Below are positions 22,748-36,651 of a DNA stretch of 64,000 bases, in pieces. This DNA comes from Agelas oroides (lineage: Eukaryota; Porifera; Demospongiae; Agelasida; Agelasidae): assembly GCA_949130485.1 (NCBI GenBank), contig OX422200.1, forward strand, positions 3,146,274-3,210,273, given 5' to 3'. The position numbers were made by a program, and so were the translations under genes. The notes below the pieces were generated by a model. That model searched no databases and had not been told where the DNA came from. It was given only the letters and a program-made list of their open reading frames with translations. Within the stretch, counting starts at the first letter, position 1. Every line of letters starts with the position of its first letter.

Positions 22748-25700
22748 ACACACATACCCCAAGGGCATTATTAGGGATGTTGACCCAGAGATAATAGGAG
22801 TAGAGAAAGTCTTCGTCTAGCCATATCTGTGAGGTGTAGCCTAGAGCAAGGAATTTTTGTGCTCTCTGCACCATCTCCCAGATCTGATGAGAGAATAGGA
22901 GTGACCCACAACACAGTTTACAATGCAGTTCTCTATGTCTGTGTGTCCTCGTTTGTTCTGGATGTAAACAAGGCCATGAGCAAGAGGCAAGAGGGCACAA
23001 AACATACGTAAGTGAATGGTTAAATGTTTATTAGTAGTAATAGAAAGGGTGAATAGGAGCATTCATGTGTCTCAATGCATGAACAGGTGAGCACAAATGC
23101 AGTACACAGCTGTTTTGGCTGGTTGGGACTTGGGAGAGTATACGGTAGTTCCAAACATAACACTGATGCACCTCATGTTGGTGACCACTTCAAGACATAC
23201 CTTCCTTCGAAGAAAGATACCAGCACTTTCTCTTGACTTCTGTGCCCTCTTCTCCACATAGGGAATTCCCTGAGGGATAAACATCCAGCACTGAACCTAC
23301 AGGTTTCCACTATATCAGCATCACAACTGAAGCTAGTCTACCCATCTCTCACCCTCCAGAAAAGTGAGAGGTCTAGCAGATGTTATTAGTATTCATAGTT
23401 CGCAGCTTGTTTAATCTGCAGCCCTAAAAATGCACCAGTATTATACTGAAGCCAAGGTGTTGCTACTGTCTCAAAATGGAACAGTAGGATCTGATTGGTC
23501 AGCATCTCATACATACTAATAACATCTGCTAGACCCTCTCTCACTTTTCTGGAGGGTGAGAGATGGTCTGGCTTGATAGACTAAACTGAAGCATTCTCTT
23601 ACCACATGGTTGTCAATGGAGAGGGATGGTGTTGTCAGTTCATCAAATGAGCGGTCAATGAGAGCAAAGTGCACCATTCCAGGGAATGCCAGTGAAAAGG
23701 TGGAATGAATTAAGGAGATATACACCTTAAAATTAAAGGCACAATGATCATATACTGTTACTGAATCTTCCACCTTCTTGAAAAACAAGAACAAGAGGTC
23801 TTCCAAGGGCAAGCGTGTTAAACTTGTTCCCAGGCTCCAGTATATATAATTATCATGTCTTTGCATAGATGCTACACTACACAGAGGGGTATTATACTTC
23901 ACCGAGGTTACACTTTAGAGAGCCTATATACTTCACAGAGGCTACTTTTCACAGATATGTAGACAGGCAGACAGACAGATGGAGGTAGAAGGTAGATAAA
24001 ATCAGCAGAAATACTCAATGCAGTGTAGGTTTCACAAAGCCATTGAGCACTAATAACTATTGTACAATGGATAGGAGAAGTGTCAATGCCATAGCAACAC
24101 AAATGACCAAGTTCATGAACAAGCTACCAGCTAATCTTCACCCGCTGTTCTACAGTTGCTACACTATATTATGAAATTGCAATACACTGTCATGTTTGAC
24201 TACCACGTAACTTCCCAAAAGGATATCTGACCATGGGAATGTTCAGCATGCCCTTGAGAGCCAGAAACTCGCCGTAGTCTCGCTTCAGAGCAGCAAAGTT
24301 CTTCAGCAACTTTGATGTCACTGCATTGCTGTCATACTCTTGTTGCTATAGGAGTGGGTAGCAAAACATAACTATATGGTTCTATTCAAGGACTCAGTAT
24401 ACAAAGGCATGAGTTAGCCCTCAAATCCAGGCTTTCCAGTCCAGATTTTTCTTGCAGTTTCAGAGAAAAATTCAATTTTTCTCCCAAGCTGCAAGACTAA
24501 ATTTGAAACTAAAGCCTGGCTTCAAGGTTAACTGTAAGCTTGCACTGCGAGAATCAAAAGTACTAACTTTTTATCATACCTTTGGCGTGAAGTACAGCTG
24601 CTCAAATAGCTTGGAAAGCTTTCTTCTAAGGTCATTGCCACATGCTTCCAATCTAAATATAAGAGAAATGAACCTAATACCTTTCCATGCACACAGCTTA
24701 AATGATCGGTAAAATGTGATTACGTTATCTCATGCAATGGGTACAAATGTATGTCATGGACATGGGGTGGTACTGTTACTTCAGTAAAGTGTGATTAGTT
24801 CACTGAGGCAGCAACTAAAAGGAGATGAAAATGCTGGTGGGCAGGCATACAGTAGAAAGAATAGTAGCTTTGTTCCCAGGCCTCCCCCTCCCTCACTTGG
24901 GAACGAGGGTAAATGTAGATGGCGCGCTCTAGCTTACTGTGCTGCTTATATGCATGTAATATGACCCAATTTGAGCTGGAATAATAAGTCAATCATTACC
25001 CTAGCTGTGTGTGTATATGTAAACCAAAGAAATCTTTGTGTCAGTGTGGTAGTTTATTGGTCAGTTGGCATGTAATTTTACATACTAGTAGCTTCCAATT
25101 CCAATTAATGCCTACCTTCATGAATACAACAGTGTGTTGTCTACATCATGTATGCCTAGCACACAGACTGACCTGGAGTACTGACTGCTACTAGCTTCCT
25201 TCTCTGATCCCTGTCTGTCTAAGAAAGCTCTGAATCCCGTCTGTTTCAGGTTGTACCATGCATTCTGTACAGATGAATTGCACTTTCTCAGTGCAGAGCT
25301 GGCAGTGGCCTGTATGTGGTAGGGCATTATATATTAAACTATACATGTCAAGTCTATAGTACGAAATCATATCGCTTCATACCAACTAAGCAGTTAACAT
25401 GCCAATAGCCAGCTATTCACTGACATTTATATACTTTTCTGAAGATGTAGTCAGATGCTTTTCAAGGGTAGTAGCTAAAGGAGTTGAGATGATTTCCTCA
25501 ATAGTAGCTAAGTGCAACAATCCAGACAAACTCCATGGATTCAACACACTGGTCCTAGGTACTCATGTGAATGCTTTTCATTTCACATATGCAGTGTTAA
25601 TCAGCCAACAATGTATTGTTTAATCAGTCTCTTCTTTCAGATGACCTATTTGGCTAAATTCCTGGCATTTTTCTACCATAATCATGCAACCAAGGTGATC

Positions 25701-28700
25701 CTAATGTAAAAACAGCAGTGAATATAGTGGTACTAGCTAGTTCATCAGTTTAGTCATCATCCAGAGGCAACCAACGTCAGACTCTACTAGAACTGGCAAG
25801 CAACTACAGGTAAGCAGGTGTATGCTAGTCATAAAACAGCATGTAGTACAATAATTTGAGTACCCCCTCCTCCTAAAGGATACAAGCCTGGAACAGTTTC
25901 TATTTTATACTGAGTCACAGAATGTACATCATCACTGGAGTCTTATACTATAAACTAACCTGACTCTCCCTTTTGACAAAGTCACTTATTCTCCTGAAGA
26001 AGGAACATAAAGACACCACTTTGTCAAATGAATGTAAAACCACCTTTCTCTGATTGTCATACCTGAAGGCATCTTCCAGAAGATCATATGTACTCTGGCT
26101 GCCAGTTGTTGAATTTCTGGAACTGTTGAACACATTGCTCAAGTTCAGGAGTGTTTGGCATATTGTTCCTGCAAGCTGACCACCACTTAGCTAGAAATGT
26201 GTGCCACGTGAATGTATGAGGAGGGCAGGACAGGAGGTGGAAGAAGAAGAGAAGGAGAGGAAGGAGGGAGGGAAGGAGAAAGAGAATATGGTATGAGGGG
26301 AAAAAAGGGGGAGGGAATTAATGGTGAAAGAAGGGGAGAGAGAAAAAAGAAAGAAGGAAGAATGAGAGGAGAGGAAATGTAGAGGATGAAAATAAGAGGT
26401 GGAGATAGTATTCATTGCAGTATGTACCTCCGTGATCAACACAAGCACGATGCCAGGATAAACCTCCAGGCAGTGGAGTGTGTGGGGGATGAAGTGGCCA
26501 TTGTGGGGCTGTAGAAACACCATCTGTTCCATAAACTGCAGACAGGTGCAGAAAATAAAAACAGAAGGTCAGAAGAGGTCATTGATTTGTGAAAAAGATT
26601 TGTGCTGCACAGCTAGACTAAGCACGACAAGCAGTTTGATCATTAATATTCATGAAAAGCATTACCTTTCTTTTCTTTGTGCAGGATCCAGGCATGCATG
26701 CATTTAACTTTACCGCTAAAAAAGTTGCATTAGCCTGTAACAGCTGTGCTGGTTGGGTGGGTGGAGCAGGCAATTTGATAGCAGTGCCTGCGGTTATACA
26801 AATTACTGACTTTGGTGTCAGTTATTTCGTGTTGGAAGAACATCTTACTGTATATTACACTGTATTCGAATTCTACAAAGACAGGCACAGGGCGGTTCGA
26901 AAAGTTTTCGCCGAGACGACTTACCGTTATTGATATATGCCTAGATTTAGTCACTTGGTCGGTCGAAACCACCCGGGTTTTGGATAGAAGCGTGTGTCAC
27001 TCGCTTCCCCTGGCACACAGTGACGAAGTTGCTCCGAGCCGCCCTCAAGTAAGTTGAGTATTACCCGTAGGTGTTAAAAAGTTGTACCTGCAATCCTCTC
27101 TGAAGACAAAATCTGACGCCAAAAGTCACGAACTTTGTCGTCACTGCTCGCCTTAGTACGTTGTACATAAGAATTAATACTATACTGGTTAAATGGTACT
27201 CATAGTTCTGTCATATGTTGCTTCTATTGCGTGCTGTAACTGGTTCCTGCTCGGAGAAAAGGAGGGTAATATTTTGCATGAATATTAATGAGCAAACTGT
27301 ATCCCGTAACCTTAATACCACATCACATGTAGAAGAGTAAAGGTAGAACATGAAGTCTGTTTAGGCTTTTACCATAGACACGTGCTGTGAATGCCATAGC
27401 CATTAAGTTTCTTTTACTGACAAGAACTACATCTACAGATGGTTGCATGGCCAGGCATACTCCTGAATGCTCCTTATTTGTAGCAACACTATACCTTTTG
27501 AAAGAGTTATGTCAAACCTTTTGACCATCCTCTTCAATTTCACAGATAAGGAACATTCATAGATCAATAGAGTCCTGTTACACAGTATGTCTGAGTAATG
27601 TATTCACATTACTACTCCTATACGTCTTTAACATCTGAATTGTGCAAGCAGAGTACAGCATGGAGAGTGTTCACAGTGCACAGCGGTGAGAAAGTAGCAG
27701 AGCTAGTGCTGTCAGTGGTTCTCGACACCGAACTACTGCTAGCTGCAAGTATGGATGTATCTACACTGTCCTCTAGTTCAAGCTTCCTGGGCCGCAACAA
27801 ATGGCTGTTTGCTGTGCTTGTGCTTATAACAGCTAACCTGGTGTTATACTATGCAGTTAGTGTGCATGTGAGGTCAAGTACACATGGAAGAGTACATCCA
27901 TCTCAAATTGCAAACAATGCTGCTAGTACCAGCAAAGAGTTGTCATCTAGGTCAGAAAGAGCTGGGTTAAATGTTCAGACAGAAGCTGGAAGTGAACAGC
28001 CTCAAATCAACCCCCAGACAAATTCAGGTAGGTTTTGAATTTACATATATTCTGCATTTTTGTAGGCATAAATAGCTTGTGTATTTACACGTAAAATAAT
28101 CTATTTCTTGTTTTTTCAAAGATGCTGATAATGCTGAACTGATAGCACTTCTGCAAGATATGGAGAAATGTAGCCGAGCAATGAACATCAGTGAAGAAAC
28201 TATGAAACATGCAACTAGTGACTTGGAGGCAATTGCGAAAAATGCCAGTGTATTTATTAATGCTATTTGGTCAATAGTTCCCAGAAATTTCTCTTCAAAG
28301 TACAAGAATCCTTGCTGGCATTCAGACATAGTATTGTCCAGGGACAACAGATCCACACTACACTCCAAACTAAACTCAGAAAAGAGGAACTACCTGACTG
28401 AAGAACTTATTTCATCCCTAACTGACAGTATTTTCAAGAAAAAGCACTCCAAAGATGTGACATCAAAACGAACAACATTTTGTTTGCCCTATTTCTTCAT
28501 AGCTGGTTTTCCAAAGAGTGCAACTAGTTCACTGGATGATGCACTGCGCAAGCACTCCAAGATTGTAGGCCCAAGACGCAAGGAGCCCCACTGGTGGACA
28601 AGAATACCCCTTCAGTTCTCCAACTTCAACTACCTGAAGCTTTCAGTTTTGAGGTACTTGATTAACTTCCTTTCCAAGAGAATAGAAATGGAGGTAGATG

Positions 28701-31700
28701 CGATTACATATGATGGTAGCCAATCTACACTTTGGGACTCTAACTTTTTTGTACACCACCAGGACTACTGTGCCATGCCTGCTGTGCTGTCAAGAGTGCT
28801 GCCAAATGCAAAGTTCATAGTTCTCATGCGTAACCCAGTGACAAGACTCTATTCACACTATCTCTACAGCTGTACACGAGCGTACGGAGAAACTGTCAAC
28901 TGGCCCAAGCAAATGCGGCAATACGCTGCAGGCAACTTCCATAGGGAGGTTGAGGCAGATGTTGAGCATTTCAGAGAGTGCTTGAAAAAAAAGTCCCTCT
29001 ATGAGTGTGTAAATGATAACAGGTTCAGGTCCCATAAGTGCGGAGGGGTGGGATCCAGAATAACAGTCAGTCTGTACTATGTCCACCTCTCCAAGTGGCT
29101 GCAGTTCTATCCAAAGGAGCAGTTCTTGTTTCTCAGAATGGAAGAAATAAGTGCAGACCCTCATTCCTTGATGACAAAGATCACAGACTTCCTTGGAGTA
29201 GCACCAGTGTCACCCTCTCAGGCTGAACAGTGGCTCTCCAAAAGAGTAAATGTTCGCTTTGGGGGATCCACCAAAATGACAAAAGAGACTAGAGAATTGC
29301 TTGAGCAGTTTTATAGACCATACAATGCCATGCTAGCTGAGCTTACGGGTGATAGCAGATTCAAATGGGAAGAGTAAGTAAACGTTTTAAGCTATCGTTG
29401 AATCATCAATCAATCATTACACAGAACCAACTATTTATAGCCCACTATCATGTGACAATTTGTCCATGTATGCATGACATTTAATATCCACTACCAGGAG
29501 GTACTCTTGAATGTCACCATGCATACTAATTTATATTGTCATGCAATGCAATGAACTACATTATTCATTATTCGTTGATGGTCCTCTCCATATATCTATT
29601 GTAACGACAACAGTTACCTTAGCTTTGTCTGGGGGTAAGGGTGCACCGTCCATGGAGTAACCATGGTACCTGTACCCTGCTGCATGACGCCTGTTGGATC
29701 CATTAAACTGGGAGAGCACATACTTGAGTCTTGCTGGAAACCCTTTTCCTACAACACTCTGTCAAAAAAAGATAAACTAAAGTTGGTTGTGCAATAAACT
29801 ATGTACATTATAGGTGATGGGTTGCACACAACTATACATCCCTATAAACAGACATACAGGAGACAAAGAAAAGTTGATGCACGGAGGAAAGTGGATGCAA
29901 TTAAACTTCCAGCATTTCTGGTATCTCAAACCCGAGAATCCTGAGTGCCATGCCCTTTGACTTCGGTTAATAAGTGCATGTGCTTATAAGTATAAGTGGA
30001 AAGCAAATATGTGCCTAATAAAGGATATGTACTAAATGAGGGATACAATTAAAGTGTGCAGTACACCTGGTGAGTACAGATGTACAAATCAGAAGGTTCC
30101 ACGCTCATCGAAGAGACCATGATTCGCAGCCATTGTATATCCAAGGAGATATGTGGGGCTCTACGTGTCGTACGGGAGAAATTTTACTAGGCCTAGTAGT
30201 CCAGTCTTAAGTGTACAGCGTTCTCTTGGTACCATGGTTTTAACTCAATCTCTCTCTGCCAGTGTATACTCTATTTAATGCACATGTGGCAGTCCCGAAT
30301 AGAATTCGAATATTATTCCTTCGCGTATTTCGAGCGCATCACCAAGTTTGACGCACTGTAGCGCTAAGCTTCCAGTAGGGGCGGGGCTCATATGCACTTT
30401 GTAGACGTATCAGATATTCATGCGTTTACATAGCATGCGTATGAGCACCGCCCTTAGCAGAAGTTCAGCGCTATAGCGCGTCAAACTCGGTGATGCGCTC
30501 GAAATACGCAACAGAATAATATTTGATTTCCATCCGGGACTGCCACATATGCGCTTAATAAATGATGCCGTGTACCAGGAAGGAAGCATGCGCCCAATAA
30601 ATAATATGCACCCAATAGCAAGGTGCACCTAATAACCAGAGTTTACGGTATTCCCACTTAGTGTCATCCCAGGCCATGTGGAAGAAGGAAAAGTGTGGCC
30701 TAGGTACACGTACGAGGCTAATTCCAAGTAAGAGGTACTAGGTCAGAATACGAATGCATGTGAGACCTTGACTGCCAAACATGTACACCCTCATAGTTAG
30801 TTAACTCACATCCTTTGCCCTCTTTTCTCCATCCTCTTCTTCCACAGGGGTTTTGAACTATATAGATACACAGCTCATACAATAATTATTGTGTCTATCT
30901 ATCTCAAAGTCTAACATAGTTAGGATCATGATAACAATGGCTAGTATGATCTGGAATGTGCTAATATAGTTTTACATTTATCTTGAAAGCAAACTGGACG
31001 CAGTCCCATTTGTAACTGAAATAGAATATTGTGTTAGTCCTGATTTCATACAGAGGGAGGGAGGGGGGGGGGTGGTGGAGGGGTGCACTGGGATTCCCTC
31101 CTTTGCCCCGAAAACTATGATGTCATAATTACCTCAACAGCTACAATAGGGTATACAACACAATAACTAAGTACAGCATAAGTATAGGCCTGCTTGTCCA
31201 AAATTTCTATAAAACCTACAAAACCCTAGCGGGTGCACTGACACACACATGTGCCCTTTGCACGCATCTACTCTCCCTTCCCACCCCCACCCCCTACCCC
31301 AGGAAAAAACCCTGTATGAAACCCTGTGAGGTGATTGAAATTCTGTAGCCTAAAGATGAGTAAACTAAACTATTGGCAAAAGTTTTTTTCTGAGGTTTAG
31401 TCGGCAGCAGAGACCCTACCACCCCTTTGAGGATACTCTATTTTGTTTGATGTACAAACAAGTAGGTCTAGATACATGGTTGAGTGGTGTAAACGTCAAA
31501 ACCTGAGGTACATTGACAACAACTCAAATCACTATATCAATGTAACATCTCTGCACAAGTGTAGGCACACTGACCTGACTGCGGTCATCCTCCATGTCCA
31601 CCATAAACTCTTGGGGAGTCATAAATTCAGGTTCCAACTGCAGAGGGAGGGTTCAAGCCCAATCACACATCACCTGTCTAATATTTGCTGCCATATAGAG

Positions 31701-34700
31701 ATAACTCTGGGAGCTATCAGAATGGCCAGCTGTCTGACCTAGGAGCTATCAAAATGGCCAGCCATCTGACCTAGGAGCCATCAGGATGGCCAGCTATCTG
31801 ACCTAGGAGCTATCAGAATGGCCACTAGGAACTATCAGGATGGTCAGCCGTCTGACCTAGGAGCTATCAGAATGGCCACTAGGAGCTATCAGGATGGCCA
31901 GCTGTCTGACCTGGGAACTATCAGGATGGTCAGCCGTCTGACCTGGGAGCTATCAGGATGGCCAACCGTCTGACCTGGATGCTATCAAAATGGCCAGCCA
32001 TCTGACCTGGCAGCTATCAGGATGGCCAGCCGTTTGACCTAGGAGCCATCAGGATGGCCACTAGGAACTATCAGGATGGCCACTAGGAACTATCAGGATG
32101 GCCAGACATCTGACCTGGGAACTATCAGGATGGCCAGCCGTTTGACCTAGGAGCCATCAGGATGGCCACTAGGAACTATCAGGATGGCCAGACATCTGAC
32201 GTGGGAACTATCAGGGTGGGAACTATCAGGATGGCCAGTCGTCTGACCTGGCAGCTATCAGGATGGCCAGCCGTCTGATCTGGGAGCTATCAGGATGGCC
32301 AGTCGTCTGACCTGGAAGCTATCAGGATGGCCAGTCGTCTGACCTGGCAGCTATCAGGATGGCCAGCCGTCTGATCTGGGAGCTATCAGGATGGCCAGTC
32401 GTCTGACCTGGAAGCTATCAGGATGGCCAGTCGTCTGACCTGGAAGCTATCAGGATGGCTAGCCATCTGACCTGGAAGCTATCAGGATGGCCAGCCATCT
32501 GACCTTGGAGCTATCAAAATGGCAAGTCATCTGATCTAGTAACTATCAGAGCAGCCAGCCATCTGACATAGGATAAGGCTCACTGTCTTCTTCACATGCT
32601 AGTGGTTCATAGAAATTAGGTTCAACATTCCATGAAAGTTAACACATCCCTCATTTAATTATACAATACATGTGGGCCACTCCAGCTGAGAGATGTGGTT
32701 ATTAACCCTCGGCGCGCATGCGCAGCGAGGGTTACAGTACTTCGTTTGTCTGTCTGTCTGTCTGTGTGTCTGTCTGTCTGTCTGTCTGTCTGTTACAACT
32801 AGCTTGGCTCACCTGGCGGCTAAATCTCTGAAGTTTGGACGCAGATAGGCTTCAAACCGAACGAGGATGTGTTTAAATTTCGCCGATTTCGCCAAGAATG
32901 TTTTGTTCAAGAGTTATGCTGCGATTCGTTTGCCACGGCGAGCGCTATTCGGCCATATTCTAGTCTGAGAACGAGTTCACGCGCCCTGGTCTGGGATCCC
33001 GGGAGTGCAGCGCCACGCCGCAGTACTCCCGGGATCCCAGACTAGACCAGGGCGCGTGAACTCGTTCTCAGACTAGAATATGGCCGACTAGCGCTCGCCG
33101 TGGCAAACGAATCGCAGCATAACTCTTGAACGAAACCTTCTTGGCGAAATCGGTCCTCGTTCGGTTTGAAGCATATATGGGCAATACTGCTACAATATGT
33201 ATGTACATGCATGGTCAATACTGCTGCAATATGTATGTACATGCATCGGGTCAATACTGCGGCTACAATATGTATGTACAGGCATGGTACATATCCAGGA
33301 TTACTGCGCGGGGAATGTCCCACACATTCCCTATACTCACTACACATGCTCACTACATTAGGAAGGGGGTTGTTGGGGCAAGATAAAGGGATACTAGGAC
33401 AACTTGGCCTGGGACACTGTTATCTTGTACGACTTTGTGTAGTCTCAGCTAGCTATCTAGTGTACCATCATACCACATGAATTTCCTTTGCCTACTTAGC
33501 TATGTCCTGTGACTCTGCGTTAATAGTGCCGAGGGTTAAGCACTTCAGTGCTCTTCATTGCATATATAAACCAGTGATGATAAGTTGCTTACATACCTCC
33601 GATACTCTTCTGGGCCCTGGCGTTGAACGAGGAGTTGTAAACTAGGGGTAAGTTAAAATAATGATGAACGAGATGACTGTGAACCAGGGGTGTGGTGCTA
33701 TGATTATAGTTACTGGGACAGAGCAAATGCTGAGCCTGATGTAGCTAGTGCACCAAGCCATAGCTGAGGGCAACTAGCTGAAAGGTTGGTCAAGTTAAGT
33801 TCAAGTTGGTATTGACACAGTTTGTACATCTTTTGTTAGCATCTCACAATGGGCGATGTTTATTCCAGCTAAAATAAATACGTACATGTATGTTGGTTCT
33901 AGAGGTTCATTGCTACGTTGTCGATTCAGTCAGAAGATTGTTGAGCGATGGATAATCATTTACGTAGTATCAAAAACTGTTACAAGAATAGGACGTTGTG
34001 TAACAGTGTAACAGTTTTTTATGCTACATGACCCCATTGCTCAACAATCCCAATCTCTACATGTATGTTAAACCTGTGAGATACGGAAATGGGCATGGTC
34101 AGTGCTCCAGACGGACCAACTCACAGTGGCTGCGTGCATTAGGCTACAGTTGCAAGCATGGAGGGTGAGTCGAGAGGCATGACACAAACTTGTACAGCGA
34201 AAAGCGATGAGCAATCTCAAAGGAGCAGTTGTGCACGCACGGTCAAGGGCTCACGAATTTTCCAGCCAAATTCTGCTTCCGCAAACAACCGGAGGGATGG
34301 CAACGCAAATAGACAACATTTTTGAGTGCATGACGGAGGCTTTTTGGAAAATACCTCTTGCTTTTTGAGAAACAGTCTGTTTGCTGCTAAAATTCCACAT
34401 ACCACACAATTAGCAATTTCTTACGACAGCTGACACTATCCAATAAAGCTCTCCATCACGCACTGCGCTGTCCATTTTACAGCACATACATACAATGTAG
34501 CTGCTGAAATGTATATTTGGCTGGCTGTTTCAATTGAAAACGTAACGTGCATACATAAATTTAGAATTTACGGTTATGTACATGTATACTGAGGCAGGCT
34601 TCCCTCCTCCCACAGGTTAAACAATGGTATCATGCCTCCCCACAATATGTGTGTGTGTGTACTCACTACAGCATCAGTTTCCTGGGTCTCCCCACTATCA

Positions 34701-36597
34701 TCCTGACCTTCCTCATTCTCATCTCTGTCAGCTAGAAAGAACAGAAAAATCAAAGCACTTTAACGCTTACAATATCTTTCGTGCAGTACAAGACGGATAC
34801 AATATGTCAGATGTGGATTCTAACGATTGAAGGTGCGTTGAGTGCTGGTCATGCAACTACAGACGAACATGTAGTAGCACACAGTTTGAATAGTACCGTT
34901 AGTACATTGATAGATATGTCAACATATGTCAGCTCTATATAACTTAATGCACTGTGATATGTCAACATATGTCAGCTCTATATAGCACTGTCTCGTATTG
35001 TCATTTCATTCTCAAGCATGCCTATTTGCTGCTTTAGCATATAAGCCATTATGTCTCCTATCGAGGATTGTGCTGGGCTGGTGGTTGTCCAGTGGTCATA
35101 GCTCGGTGGTCAGAGCACTGGCAGCTCAAGCAACTGAAACTGATTCCCAGTGACTGCTGACCTTCCCAGTGACTGCTGACCTTCATGTACTTTCCTCTAT
35201 TTTGCCTCATGGCATTGAACACACCTTTATTCAGTGTTACTACATCAATCGTGAATGTGCATCAATAAAATTTGATCGCAGGGAAACAACAACTTTGAAC
35301 ATCAAGTGTCAAACAATTTTGGACAATATTTACTTGTTTTTGGCTATCAAAAATACACCTGTTGTACTCAGGCAATATCCACCAATATTCGACTCACACT
35401 TACGCTATAATTGTGTACTGTACTTTCACTAACATCCTTGTTACATTTATGTTTTAAATAACTTGCTCCTTGTTATTGAGAAACTATGTTATGGGACACA
35501 TGGTCTACCAGTGCTAGTGGGATCCATCTCTTCTGGAAAGGTCTGTTCACGCACATCGGCTGAAATGTTGGGTTCATCTCCTTCTCCTACATCTGGTAAC
35601 AAGAGAAAAAGATGGTTTGTTGGTCTGTTTCAACCCCTGTTAGCATCACCACCCATTCTAATGTACTGTTCTTCATCTGCAAAACTTTAGCTGCTAAGTA
35701 AAACACATACATATACATACAGTTCATGCTGCCCCTCAGCTGACACCTAAAGCAAACCAGCTAAAACACCATTAAAACTTTTTCAATTGGACTAGAATTT
35801 CAAAATCTGAGCTTCACATGCCTCATAGTCTGTAATTCAGATTCTGTAACTGTTTGAGTTTTGGTTGGCAGCAATATCCATGGGACGCTGTACCTACCTC
35901 CATTCTATGATACAAGAATGCACTGATAAACTACATAGAAGGGTCACTTATAAGCTCACCCACCATCAAAGATAGGGGGCTCATCCTGAGTCGGATCCTC
36001 CAGGAAATGGCGGCAGATAAACAGTGTCATCAACAAGACGTCTGCTGTAGCAACCTGAGGAGACCTGGAAGAGAAGAAAGAGGATGACAGAAAGCTGAAA
36101 GGATTGTTGCAGTAACAGTGACCCACAAGTCCCAGACCCAGCGATTTTTTGTTTGCAGTACAGAACAGCAAATTTAATACTCTTATGTACCAAGTAACAC
36201 ACCTGCCACAAATGGTGAGCAGTTTTGTATTCACAAGTAGCATAGCATGCTGTACATTAGGCAGACCACCACTGAAGAGGAAGACAGGCAGAGCAAATGA
36301 TAATGACAAGCTACAAGGTGTAAAGGTACAGGGTGTAGATGCACATACATGAACTCACTCATATACACACACATGCACACACGCACATGCACCACACATG
36401 CACCACACATGCATACATCACCAAACCACATCTCCCTAAAAAATAAGCCTAGATGTTATGCAAAGTCACCCACTGCGCAGGACGCGTTTCGGCCAATACC
36501 AGGCCTCATTAGTTGCACTGGGGTGATTGAGAGATGGGGACTGCTATCTCATGTACAGAATGCAGTCAGGTGGCTGGCCTTATCCAAAATGCACACT

Positions 36598-36651
<54 letters not shown>

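Noticed and set aside
24212..24231. Later HPS1 exon-20 donor at GTTACG
   Set aside because: It would leave phase 2, and the next exon then hits a stop. Ending at ATG|GTCAGA (24232) keeps the frame into VYISLIHS and FPGMVHF.
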